Shown piece by piece: positions 18,021-26,718 of a stretch of DNA of 64,000 nt. The notes beneath the pieces were generated by a model. The model was given only the letters and a program-made list of their open reading frames with translations. It was not told the DNA's origin and made no database searches. The stretch is from NCBI RefSeq assembly GCF_001051235.1, contig NZ_CBTJ020000020.1:186001-250000 (forward strand), written 5' to 3'. The position numbers were made by a program, and so were the translations under genes. The stretch's first letter is position 1, and each line of letters opens with the position of its first letter. The stretch comes from Candidatus Competibacter denitrificans Run_A_D11. Its GTDB lineage: Bacteria; Pseudomonadota; Gammaproteobacteria; Competibacterales; Competibacteraceae.

Positions 18021-21000
18021 TCATCGGTGGTGACTGAGCAACAGGTCATGCAACTTATCAGCCAATTCAGCTTTTCGGTAAGGCTTGCTCAGGAAACCGC
18101 TGCCGGTGGGGCGGCCCCTAAAGTGAGCGAGATGGGTTTCGGTATAACCTGAAGTGAACAACATGATTAAATCCGGGCGCCGTTGGAGCGCCTTTTGGGC
18201 AAGCTCGACCCCACTTTGCCCGCCGGGCAGAACGACATCAGTAAACAGAATGGCGATGCGTGGCGTGGCTGCCAAAACCTCCAGTGCCGTCGCCGCAGTT
18301 GCCGCTTCGACGGTTTCGTATCCCAAACTTTGCAACATGTGGACCGCTAAGCGCCGTACCAGTACTTCGTCCTCGACGACCAGCACGGTTTGGCCTTGGC
18401 CAGGGTGCAAAGGCGTTTTGCCCTCCACGGTTGCTAACGTGCCAGCAGCCTGGCCGGTGACAGCGGGCAAAAAAATACGGATCGACGTTCCCTGATGCAC
18501 TTCGCTGTAGATATGGATGTGGCCACCCGATTGTTTGACCAGGCCATACACCATACTTAGCCCCAGACCGCTGCCTTGACCCACCGCCTTAGTTGTAAAG
18601 AACGGTTCGAAAGCGTGTTCCAGCACGTCTGGTGACATGCCGGTGCCGGTGTCGCTGACGACCAGCGTGACATATTGCCCCGGTTGTACATGAAAAAGGT
18701 GCTGCTGGGATGCCGGTTCGTCAATCCAGCGATTAGAGCTTTCCAGCGTGAGCTGGCCGCCATTGGGCATGGCATCGCGGGCGTTGACGACCAGATTCAA
18801 CAGCGCCGATTCAAATTCACTGGGATCAATCAAGGTCGGTAACAGATTTGGGGCCAAAACCGTTTTAACGTCGATGGTCTCACCCAAGCTACGCTTCACC
18901 AGATCACTGATTCCGGTCACTAGGGTATTGAGGTTGACGGCAATCGGTTGCAGAGGCTGTTGGCGGGAGAAGGTCAGCAGGCGTCGGATCAGCGTGCTGC
19001 CCCGTTCAACGGCACCCAGGGCGCGCTGTACCAGCTCCGTCAACGCCGGGTCGGTCAGTGCCTCAGCCAGCAGCTCCAAATTACCCAGAATAACCGCCAG
19101 CAAGTTATTAAAGTCATGGGCCAACCCGCCGGTCAGATGACCCACCGCCTCCATCTTTTGCGCGTGCCGCAGGCTTGATTCGGTCAGGCGGTGTTGGGTG
19201 ATATCACGCGCTAGCAGAACCACACTGGGGTTATCAAGCGTTAAATCCTCCAGGGGAACGATTCGCACTTCAAAGCTGCGTTTGCCTTTGCGCGTTTGCA
19301 TCTCTTGTTCGAAGCTTTGCGGCTGGCGGGTGGACAAGGTGTTGCGAATCGCCTCACGGATTTCCTTGGCGTTCACTTCGGGGATGATGTCGCTGATGGC
19401 TCGTCCTTTGAGCCGGTTAGGATCGGCATAAGGATGTAATTGCGGTTGTGAAAGGATTTCCAGGTGGCGGCCGTCCTGGTCCAACACCAGCAGCATGTCG
19501 GGAACGGCATTGATGATCGCACGCAGTCGCGCCGCGCTTTCTTGAAGGGCTTTTTCGTTCTGGCGGTGCTCGGTGATGTCGCGCAGGAAAAAAACCGCGC
19601 CTAATCGCTTGCCTTTGTTTTCCAGCAACGCGCTGGAGCAGGACATGGTGAGGGTTGTCCCATCCTTGCGATGGAATAGGTCTTGATGATCTCGGATGGT
19701 TTCGCCGGTCACGTAGGTACGCCCCAGGCGGCATTGCTCGGCAGGGATCAAACGGCCGTCTGGGTAGCGGCTGTGGATCGTTTCGTGCAAGGACTGGCCA
19801 ATGATCTCTTCAGGCGAGAATCCGAACACTCGACTGGCTTCTGGATTGAGGAACGTCACCATGCCCTTGGCGTCGGTCACGAAAATTGACTCGGTGGCGC
19901 TATCGGTGATCCCTTGGGTCAGCCGTAGCTGATAGAGCAATTTTTCCTCCACTCGCTTGCGTTCGCTGATGTCGGAGAAAATGGCGACGGCCCCGATGAT
20001 ACGTTGTTCGGCACTACGGATCGGTGCAGCACTGATCAGTACGTCGTGATGAGTACCATCCGGCCGAACCATGCGCACCTCGGCTCCAGAGGTGGTGTTG
20101 CCGCGCAAGGCTTGTTGCAGGGGCCACGCTTGCAGGGGTATCGAATGACCGTCTGGGTAATACGCTTTGCCCCAGAGAAATTTTGGGCTTGATCCGGCGT
20201 GTTCCCGACTGCTGACCAATGCCAGGCGGCGCGCGGCGGCGTTGACCAGGATCGGGTTATCCTGCGCATCGCATACCACGATGGCCTCGGCCGCTTGTTG
20301 CAGAATGGTTTCCAGCAAATCCTTCTGGGCGGCGAGGTTGGCTTTTGCCTGCTTGCGCTCGCTGATATCGATGGCGGTGCCGGTATAGGTTCGCGTGCCG
20401 TGCTCGCCGGGTGATGCGTGAACCGCCATCAGCGTTTCGAATGTGGAACCATCCTTGCGGCGGGCGGTAAATTCCACGCTGCATTGCCCTCGCTTGGCGA
20501 CCGCGCTCATGATCTTGGGTAGGGTGTTGGGATCGATGCAATGATTGGTGACCGGTGTAGCGACCATGTCAGCCAGGTTGTCGTAACCCCAGAGTCTAAG
20601 CAAGGTACGGTTGGCGTAGATGAGGTGGCCTTGGCGGCTGACGATGCCAAAAGCGGTGAGCGAATTGTCTAGCGCGTCGCTTTTGAGCCGCAGTTGCCGT
20701 TCTGTTTCCTCACGCTCACTGAGGGCGCGTAGGGTTATTACCCCATAATCCTGCCCAGCTTGCCGCAGCGGAGCCAGCGAGAGGTCGGCCGCAAATTCCT
20801 GGCCATCACGGTGCAACGCAACGACAGGATAACGGGTGGCTGGGTGTTGCTTTTTCTGAGGCGAGCGGCCAGCGACGGTGGCGAGTCGCCGCAACTCGTC
20901 GCGGGAGTGAGTGACGAATAAGCGCTCGACATCTTGACCGAAGATTTCAGTGGAATAGTAGCCGAAGAGGTGTTCGGCGCTTTCGTTGATAAAGATCACG

Positions 21001-21128
21001 CGCCATGTGCTGTCTACCACGATGATCGCTTCGTCGAAGATCTGCACGATTTCGGCGAAATCGGTCGGGGTCAATGGCGGGAGAACCTGGTCTCCATCTT
21101 GGTTGTCGGCGCTTGAGTGTCGGTTCAA
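18021..21128 (-). CDS. multi-PAS hybrid sensor histidine kinase with receiver domain
   Basis: A 1035-residue cytosolic hybrid kinase. At least five PAS/PAC units fill residues 20-655. The HisKA region has GGLAHDFNNLLAVI with the phosphoryl-accepting His at about 671. The HATPase domain has the N box LLNLVVNARDAMPNGG, G1 DTGTGMSPDV and G2 GSGLGLSMVYGLVKQSGG. A C-terminal receiver has LVVEDE, phospho-Asp at about 964 (FTDVVLPGG) and a late Lys. No transmembrane segment or signal peptide is present, so it probably senses internal redox, light or small-molecule cues through PAS domains. No output regulator gene is adjacent. Confidence 0.93.
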   Translation of the reverse strand: MNRHSSADNQDGDQVLPPLTPTDFAEIVQIFDEAIIVVDSTWRVIFINESAEHLFGYYSTEIFGQDVERLFVTHSRDELRRLATVAGRSPQKKQHPATRYPVVALHRDGQEFAADLSLAPLRQAGQDYGVITLRALSEREETERQLRLKSDALDNSLTAFGIVSRQGHLIYANRTLLRLWGYDNLADMVATPVTNHCIDPNTLPKIMSAVAKRGQCSVEFTARRKDGSTFETLMAVHASPGEHGTRTYTGTAIDISERKQAKANLAAQKDLLETILQQAAEAIVVCDAQDNPILVNAAARRLALVSSREHAGSSPKFLWGKAYYPDGHSIPLQAWPLQQALRGNTTSGAEVRMVRPDGTHHDVLISAAPIRSAEQRIIGAVAIFSDISERKRVEEKLLYQLRLTQGITDSATESIFVTDAKGMVTFLNPEASRVFGFSPEEIIGQSLHETIHSRYPDGRLIPAEQCRLGRTYVTGETIRDHQDLFHRKDGTTLTMSCSSALLENKGKRLGAVFFLRDITEHRQNEKALQESAARLRAIINAVPDMLLVLDQDGRHLEILSQPQLHPYADPNRLKGRAISDIIPEVNAKEIREAIRNTLSTRQPQSFEQEMQTRKGKRSFEVRIVPLEDLTLDNPSVVLLARDITQHRLTESSLRHAQKMEAVGHLTGGLAHDFNNLLAVILGNLELLAEALTDPALTELVQRALGAVERGSTLIRRLLTFSRQQPLQPIAVNLNTLVTGISDLVKRSLGETIDVKTVLAPNLLPTLIDPSEFESALLNLVVNARDAMPNGGQLTLESSNRWIDEPASQQHLFHVQPGQYVTLVVSDTGTGMSPDVLEHAFEPFFTTKAVGQGSGLGLSMVYGLVKQSGGHIHIYSEVHQGTSIRIFLPAVTGQAAGTLATVEGKTPLHPGQGQTVLVVEDEVLVRRLAVHMLQSLGYETVEAATAATALEVLAATPRIAILFTDVVLPGGQSGVELAQKALQRRPDLIMLFTSGYTETHLAHFRGRPTGSGFLSKPYRKAELADKLHDLLLSHHR

Positions 21129-21477
21129 CGTAAATCCTTTGCCATCCTTAACCTAATTGAGTGTGTTGCGGTGGATGGTTTTATTTTAGCGCGTGGAAGG
21201 CGGATGTTCGAACGCCTTGGCCGGTACTGTAGCGCGCTACGTAGGACTTGATGGGAGGGGGGTTAGGCGCGATGAAGCGGCCAGGGAATAGAGCAAGTTC
21301 GCTGGCTGACAAAATTGTGGGGGTTGCGCCTTTGAGGCTTTTTTAGGAAGGTGCTGCGGGTGGTAGGGCTGGTTAGGGCCTCAGCCCGTAATCCGCCATT
21401 TGCGTGGCATCCCGGACTTGGTGGGTGGTTTCTTGAAAGGTGGGTTACGCTGAGCTAACCCGCGACGCGCTACCTGG
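21129..21477. other. 349-base intergenic stretch with palindromes
   Basis: No gene was found here. It contains AAGGCG...CGCCTT (21198-21219), the perfect palindrome GTAGCGCGCTAC (21229-21240) and the repeat GGGTTA...TAACCC (21442-21461). The last resembles the short palindromic elements scattered in many gammaproteobacterial genomes and lies just after the antitoxin stop codon. Confidence 0.45.
21442..21461. repeat. short palindromic element (GGGTTA/TAACCC)
   Basis: GGGTTACGCTGAGCTAACCC forms a hairpin with a 6-base outer stem and GC/GC inside. It lies about 17 bases beyond the antitoxin stop and could end that transcript, but it has no T-run on that strand. A genome count would tell whether it is a dispersed repeat. 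Confidence 0.45.
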
Positions 21478-21708
21478 CTAATCCACCGTGCTGCCGTGTT
21501 TCCTCGATTCTCCGATGGCTTCTAGAATGTCCTGCGTGGAAACCTGGGTCTTTATCCCCGAAACGGCAAAGGGAGAGGTAGATACTGGTTTAGGGATGAC
21601 CAGATAGCTTGATCCATCCCGACGTTGGATCAGCACCTCCTCGTTATCCGCAGAATCGAGTAACTCCGATAACTGTTGACGAGCTTGTGAGTAACTATAA
21701 ACTTTCAT
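21478..21708 (-). CDS. Phd/YefM-type antitoxin, downstream of a broken PIN toxin
   Basis: A 76-residue protein with the Phd/YefM-like DNA-binding half (YSYSQARQQLSELLDSADNEEVLIQRRDGSSYLVIP) and a short C-terminal toxin-binding tail. It starts three bases after the stop of the PIN-domain remnant at 21712, so in transcription order the toxin comes first, the reverse of most VapBC pairs. The IS element inserted upstream has removed the native promoter and toxin start, so any expression must come from within or beyond the IS. Confidence 0.75.
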   Translation of the reverse strand: MKVYSYSQARQQLSELLDSADNEEVLIQRRDGSSYLVIPKPVSTSPFAVSGIKTQVSTQDILEAIGESRKHGSTVD

Positions 21709-21711
21709 TAT

Positions 21712-22026
21712 TTACTCCAAGACAACAATATTGAGTGCTTTTGCAACTTCTTTTGCGCGTCGATCAAAGGTTATGAAAGGACATTTGAAAGATTGGGCGC
21801 ATTGAAGAAAATAAGCATCATAAGCATATAAATTAAATTGGAACGCAATTTCCAGTGATCGCTGAACATTCAATTGAGTAAGTTTAACTGGAATAGCTTG
21901 CGTAGACCGAAAAGCTACCTTTGCCCCCTCTGGGGATAAGCGATGCCGTTTAACCAAGGCGGTTAATGCGTTGCCGATTTCATAGGGGAGTATTGTAGGG
22001 GCGACAATATAGCTGCCCCTTACCAC
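21712..22026 (-). pseudogene. PIN-domain toxin truncated at its N-terminus by an IS insertion
   Basis: The reading frame encodes 104 residues, but its first four (GTG start) come from the end of the IS element; host sequence begins near 22017. What remains is the rear of a VapC-like PIN domain: LPYEIGNAL with its acidic residue, YDAYFLQCAQ and FITFDRRAKEVAKAL. The N-terminal strand with the first catalytic Asp (the DAS/DTH segment in this family) is missing, so the nuclease should be dead. No matching 5' part was found on the far side of the IS. Confidence 0.8.
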
Positions 22027-23217
22027 CCATCAGTTTGAGCTAATCTTCTGGACTGTGTGAACTAAGGCATGAGGCGAAGCGGATGGGAACGGTGCGGAGG
22101 TTGGCGGAGGAAGTCGGGCGGGGGCTGAAGGCGGCGCTGCCGAGGCTTCGCAAGACGGTGGTGGGTAAGGTGGCCTTAGCGGTGGGCGCGATGATTGAGG
22201 TACGCAGTCCGAACACGGCGGAGCTAGCCACTGTCTTGCCGTTGGAGACACAACGACAAGACATGCGCGAGCAGTGGCTGCGGCGCTTGTTAAAAAATCC
22301 GCTGCTGGTGAGTGCAACCCTGCTGGAGCCGTGGGCGCGCCAGGCCCTGGAGCAAGCCCATCGGAACGGACAGACGGTGGTGCTGAGTCTGGATCAGACC
22401 GATCTGGGGGATCGCTTTGCGGTGTTGATGCTCGGTGTGGTGGTCGGTGATCGGACGTTGCCGCTGGCGTGGCGGGTGGCGGTCGGCCCGGCGAACATCG
22501 GGTTTTCCGGCCAGCAGGCGGTGCTTGATCAGGTGCGGGGCTGGTTGCCGGACGGGGCAGCGGTGCTGCTCTTGGCGGATCGGTTCTACCCGTCCACCGC
22601 GCTGTTTGAGTGGTTGCACGGTCAGGGTTGGCAGTACCGGCTGCGCCTCAAGAGTAACCTCAGCGTCGATCCTGGGTTTGGCCAGATCGTCACCACCGGC
22701 GATCTAGCGCGGGGGTTTACGCAGCGCTACCTACCCAACGTGCGGCTGTTCGCCCATGAAGTGCCGACGCATCTGGGGATTTTGCACGAGGCAGGCCATC
22801 AGGACCCTTGGATCATCGCGATGAACTGCCCACCGACCCAGGCGACCGTGCGCGATGACGCGAGCCGCTGGTGCATCGAACCGACCTTTTCTGACGTTAA
22901 ACGTCGTGGTTTTCAATTGGAGGCCACCCAGCTTCAGGCCCCGGATCGCTTGGATCGCCTCGTGTTGATCATGGCGCTCGCCATGCACTGGTGCGTACGC
23001 GCCGGGCAAGAGGAGGCCCGCCAGCACCCGCCCCGCTCGAAAAAAAACCCAGGAACAGACCGATCCCCACCATTGGACCTTTAAGAAAATCGGACGCAGC
23101 ATGCTCTCCTGGTTTAAACGTGGTCTACGGTTGCTCCAAAGACGGCTCCAAATGCACCAACCCTTACCCCCCTTCTACCCTGCTTGCACCGTGATGAGAA
23201 ACTGATAGGTGGTAAGG
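22018..23217. mobile_element. IS4-family insertion sequence, about 1.2 kb
   Basis: Terminal inverted repeats are visible: CCTTACCACCCATCAGTTT at 22018-22036 and its complement with one mismatch at 23199-23217. A single transposase reading region lies between them. The flanks (ending AGCTGCC on the left, starting CGCCCGGG on the right) show no target-site duplication. This points to deletion or recombination after insertion. The left end cuts a PIN toxin gene. Confidence 0.85.
22083..23205 (+). pseudogene. IS4-family DDE transposase with a frameshift at an A8 run
   Basis: The intact frame gives 333 residues (22083-23084) with DDE-type motifs: LSLDQTDL (first Asp), LLADRFYP (second Asp) and SRWCIEPTFSDVKRRG (Glu with the IS4 R/K spacing). 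At the run of eight A at 23040-23047 the frame shifts: one base fewer would continue it for about 53 residues (KKTQEQTDPHHWTF... SWFKRGLRLLQRRL) to a TGA at 23203 inside the right inverted repeat. The lost part reads like a normal transposase tail. It is either a decayed gene or a slippage-controlled one. Confidence 0.8.
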
Positions 23218-23550
23218 CGCCCGGGTAGACAGCCGCCAAACAGGGGCGATGTATGGTAAAGCCTCCATTTGGAAGTCGTGCTGATACAGAGATCTAAAGG
23301 GTCGCATCAAAATCACCTCTGGGTTGGAGTGGGCTGTTCCTCACCGAGGCGGTGAACAGTGATGTTAAGAAGGATAGCCCAGGGAACGTGATATATCTAA
23401 CACGACATCGCCAAAGTATTTTTAGCCCCAATAAATCAAGGGACGGGCCGATAACATCTTCATCAGTGGTGGCGAAAATGTTTCGCCATGGATGCCTGAC
23501 CGAATGTAAACTAGATTTACTAAATCTAGTTTAATCGTGGAGAACCTGTG
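23218..23550. other. intergenic, promoter and operator side of the VapBC-type pair
   Basis: No gene was found in these 333 bases. The right half contains two inverted repeats: GGCGAAA-ATG-TTTCGCC (23471-23487) and the long palindrome at 23507-23533 just before the antitoxin. The left half, next to the IS, shows no recognisable part of the disrupted PIN toxin in any frame of the minus strand. Confidence 0.5.
23507..23533. promoter_or_regulatory. near-perfect palindrome, likely toxin-antitoxin operator
   Basis: Two perfectly complementary 13-base arms, TAAACTAGATTTA and TAAATCTAGTTTA, flank one central base. It ends 17 bases before the antitoxin ATG, where VapB/Phd-type antitoxins normally bind to repress their own operon. 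The A/T-rich arms may overlap the -10 region. Confidence 0.7.
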
Positions 23551-23790
23551 ATGCAGATTATCAATATCCATGAAGCCAAGACCCATCTCTCCCGTCTGGT
23601 TGAACAAGCAGTCCAAGGGGAAGCGTTCATCATTGCCAAAGCAGGCAAACCGCTGGTCAAAGTCATGGCGCTGGCCGCACCGGAAGCTGGGCAACGACTG
23701 GGATTTATGGCGGGGCAGATGCGGATGCCGGAGGATTTTGACCGGATGGGAGATGCTGAGATAGAGCAGTTGTTCGGTGGTGTCCTGTGA
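23551..23790 (+). CDS. Phd/YefM-family antitoxin of a PIN-domain toxin
   Basis: A 79-residue antitoxin. ATG 23551 has GGAGA seven bases upstream; the preceding GTG is too close to it. The N-terminal domain (QIINIHEAKTHLSRLVEQAVQGEAFIIAKAGKPLVKVM) is the Phd/YefM DNA-binding fold, and the C-terminal part (GFMAGQMRMPEDFDRMGDAEIEQLFGG) is the usual toxin-neutralising tail of antitoxins paired with this VapC type. Its stop overlaps the toxin start (GTGA), so the two are translationally coupled. The palindrome upstream is the probable autoregulatory site. Confidence 0.9.
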   Translation: MQIINIHEAKTHLSRLVEQAVQGEAFIIAKAGKPLVKVMALAAPEAGQRLGFMAGQMRMPEDFDRMGDAEIEQLFGGVL

Positions 23791-24173
23791 AATGGCTGCT
23801 CGATACCCACGTCCTGCTGTGGGCCGCCGGAAATCCGCAACGCTTATCGACTCAGGCGCACGCTTTGTTGAACGCACCGGAAAATGAGTTATGGTTCAGC
23901 GCGGCCAGCCTGTGGGAAATCGCCATTAAAAGCGGCTTGGGGCGGGCAGATTTTCAGGTGGACGCCCGCTTGTTGCGCCGGGGGTTGCTGGATAATGGCT
24001 ATAGCGAACTACCGATCCGCAGTGAGCATGTGGTTGCCCTGGATCGACTGCCGCCACTGCACAAAGACCCCTTCGACCGGCTGTTGATCGCGCAGGCGCT
24101 GGTCGAGGGCATAACACTGCTGACGGCCGATGAGCAAATCGCTCGCTATCCCGCACCAGTACAGAAATTGTAG
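23787..24173 (+). CDS. vapC: VapC-type PIN-domain toxin
   Basis: A 128-residue PIN-domain ribonuclease. It starts at GTG 23787, overlapping the antitoxin stop. The acidic residues of the active site are in place: Asp near residue 6 (WLLDTHVLLWA), Glu in SLWEIAIKSGLG, Asp in KDPFDRLLIAQA and the late TADE. This suggests an active nuclease that probably cuts tRNA or other RNA when free of its antitoxin. It is intact, in contrast to the beheaded PIN gene 2 kb to the left. Confidence 0.92.
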   Translation: MKWLLDTHVLLWAAGNPQRLSTQAHALLNAPENELWFSAASLWEIAIKSGLGRADFQVDARLLRRGLLDNGYSELPIRSEHVVALDRLPPLHKDPFDRLLIAQALVEGITLLTADEQIARYPAPVQKL

Positions 24174-24576
24174 CGGGAGCAGGTGAGAACCCAAAAGGAT
24201 GTCCAGCGGGTTCCAATTTCCTTCCATGCGATCAAACACTACTCCCTGGACCTGTTGTGGTGCAACCTGGACACCTAACCCTTGATCCAGCGCTTGACCA
24301 CGTTGTTTCTGAGCAATCCAACGTGTGCTCGTGCGCAACGATGCCCGCTCCGCCAGAAAACCTCCACTAGAGCCTTTCTGGATTTCCATCGCCGATAGAG
24401 TGAGAGCCTTCGTCGAACCGCTGGAGCGGTCAACCCCATTCCCACGCCGGAGCGTGGGAACGAGAAACGGGTGATGCGCCTGGCTCCCATGCTCCAGCGT
24501 GGGAGCCTTCGTCCCGCCAAACCGCTGGAGCGGTCAAACTCATTCCCATGCCAGCGTGGGAGCGAGAAAGTGGTCT
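24174..24576. other. 403-base intergenic stretch ending in a repeat cluster
   Basis: The first 220 bases contain no convincing gene. A minus-strand frame is open across 24389-24180 and on into the antisense of vapC, but I recognise nothing in it. From about 24400 to 24575 there is a set of related hairpin repeats, listed separately. Both neighbouring genes converge on this region, which fits a shared terminator zone. Confidence 0.5.
24403..24574. repeat. tandem pair of about 70-base units with three hairpins
   Basis: Two related units (about 24403-24470 and 24503-24574) share GAGCCTTCGTC, ACCGCTGGAGCGGTCAA and a CCCAYGC...GCGTGGGA hairpin followed by CGAGAAA. The hairpins are TTCCCACGC-CGGA-GCGTGGGAA (24439-24460), GGCTCCCA...TGGGAGCC (24482-24507) and an imperfect one at 24543-24562. 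They look like dispersed palindromic units or a small non-autonomous element. Confidence 0.7.
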
Positions 24577-25689
24577 TCAACATATAGGACCGAATTCCTC
24601 AACCGAGTAACCAACCAGCGACAATAAGCGCCGCAATCCTTCGGCCAGTGCATCGTGATCCTTAGCACGCAGCGTCAAGTGGCCCACCTTGCGGCCCGGT
24701 CGCGGTGCTTTGCCGTAAGCATGGTAATGTGCGCCCGGCACCGCCAGTACGGCCGCCCGATCCGGTAGCGAACCGATACAATTCAGCATGGCGCACGGCC
24801 CCAGCGCCGTCGTAGCGCCCAGCGGCAACCCCGCGATAGCCCGCAAATGATTTTCGAACTGGCTGGTTTCCGCCCCTTCAATCGTCCAGTGTCCAGAGTT
24901 ATGGACACGCGGCGCCATCTCATTGGCTATCAGACGGCCTTCATGGACGAAAAACTCAATCGCCAGCAAACCAACATAGTGCAACCGCTCCAATAGGCGG
25001 CGGGCATAATCCCAGGCTTCCTGTTCGAGTTCCGGCAGTGGGCACGGCGCGCGCGACAAGCGCAAAATACCCCCGCGATGGTGATTTTCCACCAGTGGAT
25101 AGAACGCCATCTCACCCGTTCGCCCACGCGCCGCCAACACCGACACCTCGCGTTCGAATGGGATAAAACCCTCCAGCAACAGCGGTACGCTGCCCAACGC
25201 CTGCCAGGCTGGTTCAATATCTTCAGGGGTGCGCAACACCTGCTGACCCTTGCCGTCGTAGCCCAGGCGTCGCGTTTTCAGCACCGCCGGCAAGTTCACC
25301 TTGGCGATGGCTTCCTGCAACTCCTCCAGGCTATCGACCGTCGCGAACACCGGGGTCGGAATATCCATCTCCCAAAACAGCCCTTTTTCGTAGAGTCGAT
25401 CCTGAGTGGCCCAGAGCACGCCACTCGATGGGTGAACCTTGACCTTTTCCTCCAGGATGCGGGCAGCAGCGGATGGCACGTTTTCAAAATCGAAGGTCAC
25501 GACCTCGGCCCAGTCGGCCATCGCATTCAGCCGATTTTGGTCGTCGTACTCCCCTTGCAGGAGCGGCGCAACCTGTCCGACGCAGGCATCGGTCGCCGGA
25601 TCAAGCACCTGAAATTGCAATCCCAAAGAATAACCGGCCAAAACCAACATCCGCGCCAACTGACCACCGCCGACGATACCGATGTTCAT
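24577..25689 (-). CDS. purK: N5-carboxyaminoimidazole ribonucleotide synthase
   Basis: PurK uses ATP and bicarbonate to carboxylate aminoimidazole ribonucleotide in purine synthesis. The 370 residues show the ATP-grasp family layout: [21 protein letters not shown] at the start, [13 protein letters not shown] for ATP binding, [14 protein letters not shown] and the metal-binding [14 protein letters not shown]. Its start overlaps the stop of purE by 4 bases, so purE-purK is one operon read leftward. Length and motifs are normal. Confidence 0.97.
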   Translation of the reverse strand: MNIGIVGGGQLARMLVLAGYSLGLQFQVLDPATDACVGQVAPLLQGEYDDQNRLNAMADWAEVVTFDFENVPSAAARILEEKVKVHPSSGVLWATQDRLYEKGLFWEMDIPTPVFATVDSLEELQEAIAKVNLPAVLKTRRLGYDGKGQQVLRTPEDIEPAWQALGSVPLLLEGFIPFEREVSVLAARGRTGEMAFYPLVENHHRGGILRLSRAPCPLPELEQEAWDYARRLLERLHYVGLLAIEFFVHEGRLIANEMAPRVHNSGHWTIEGAETSQFENHLRAIAGLPLGATTALGPCAMLNCIGSLPDRAAVLAVPGAHYHAYGKAPRPGRKVGHLTLRAKDHDALAEGLRRLLSLVGYSVEEFGPIC

Positions 25690-26183
25690 CGAGTGAGGCT
25701 CCGGGGGTCGGGTTGATCGAGCACTTGCGCGGTTTGGCGAGTACGAAAGCTACGAGCGGCTTCCCGAATGGCGGGATATTTATTGCCGAGCAGTGCGGCA
25801 GCCAGCAACGCGGCGTTAATAGCTCCGGCCTTACCAATAGCCAGCGTACCGACCGGAATGCCGCCCGGCATCTGCACGATGGAGAGCAATGAATCCAGGC
25901 CATTGAGCGCTTGCGATTGGACGGGTACACCCAGGACCGGCAGGAGGGTCTTTGCGGCTACCATGCCCGGCAAGTGAGCCGCGCCGCCCGCACCGGCAAT
26001 AATCACTTCCAGGCCGCGCGCCTCGGCGGTTGCGGCGTATTCGAACAGCAGATCGGGGGTACGATGGGCGGAGACCACCCGGATTTCGTGCGGAACACCG
26101 AGCGTCTCTAGGGTGTTCGCTGCGTGTTCCAGTGTGCCCCAGTCGGAGGTGGATCCCATGATTAAACCAACCAATGGATTCAT
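25686..26183 (-). CDS. purE: N5-carboxyaminoimidazole ribonucleotide mutase
   Basis: PurE moves the carboxyl group of N5-CAIR to carbon 4 to give CAIR, the step after PurK. The 165 residues contain [10 protein letters not shown] at the N-terminus, VVSAHRTPD, the glycine-rich [12 protein letters not shown] and [29 protein letters not shown], all standard for class I PurE. It lies upstream of purK with a 4-base overlap. The C-terminal tail ([19 protein letters not shown]) is variable in the family. Confidence 0.97.
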   Translation of the reverse strand: MNPLVGLIMGSTSDWGTLEHAANTLETLGVPHEIRVVSAHRTPDLLFEYAATAEARGLEVIIAGAGGAAHLPGMVAAKTLLPVLGVPVQSQALNGLDSLLSIVQMPGGIPVGTLAIGKAGAINAALLAAALLGNKYPAIREAARSFRTRQTAQVLDQPDPRSLTR

Positions 26184-26394
26184 ACGAGTCGTGTCAAGTC
26201 GGAGGTAGCGGTCGTGTTGCGAAAGCGTGTAGCTTACGCCTCAGCGGCACCTCACGGAAAGCGTGCAGCCTCTGCTGGAGCCATTCGGCCAGAGGTTTGC
26301 CAGTGGAGATCTGCTATTGTCGGCGGATTGTCCGTCAGATGGGGTTAGCGGCGCCGGTACCAAAATCAGGACTGATCGACCGGCGCGCTGGTGC

Positions 26395-26616
26395 TTAGGC
26401 TTGCAACTGAGCCAACTGGTCGCGCCGCTCCTGCAAGAGCGTCTCGTAAGCACGACCGAGTAAATGTTCGTAAGCGCAATCGCCTTTTTCACCCATCTCT
26501 TGCAAGCGAGTCTCGAAAAAAGCGATTTCCTGTCGTAAGAAATCCGCTGCCCGATAATCGGCTACGGGATGACCGAAACCCGCATGGCGGGTGCCCAACA
26601 TGAGATTGGCATTCAT
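26395..26616 (-). CDS. small conserved-looking protein of unknown function
   Basis: A 73-residue protein with a strong ribosome site (GAGGAGAAG) before its ATG. It is hydrophilic and mostly helical in the second half (FLRQEIAFFETRLQEMGEK... LLQERRDQLAQLQA). No family was recognised and there is no membrane segment. It stands alone between nadC and purE on the same strand, with about 100 bases to nadC and 210 to purE. Confidence 0.6.
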   Translation of the reverse strand: MNANLMLGTRHAGFGHPVADYRAADFLRQEIAFFETRLQEMGEKGDCAYEHLLGRAYETLLQERRDQLAQLQA

Positions 26617-26718
26617 AGGTTCTTCTCCTCAATTCAACCGTCTTGTTATATCCGAGCTTTTAGCCTAAAGGCGCTCGGTTAAAGTCTTATGACATCCCCT
26701 GCGAAAAAGGGTTTCGCC

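Noticed and set aside
22005..23230. Search for a target-site duplication of the IS.
   Set aside because: The flanks AGCTGCC and CGCCCGGG do not match over 8-12 bases, so no duplication is claimed.
23218..23500. Search for the missing 5' part of the PIN toxin on the right of the IS.
   Set aside because: All three minus-strand frames near the IS meet stops quickly and show no DAS/DTH-like beginning.
24009..24389. Minus-strand frame running from the intergenic region through the antisense of vapC.
   Set aside because: Half of it is antisense to an intact toxin gene, and the rest matches nothing I know. It was not called as a gene.
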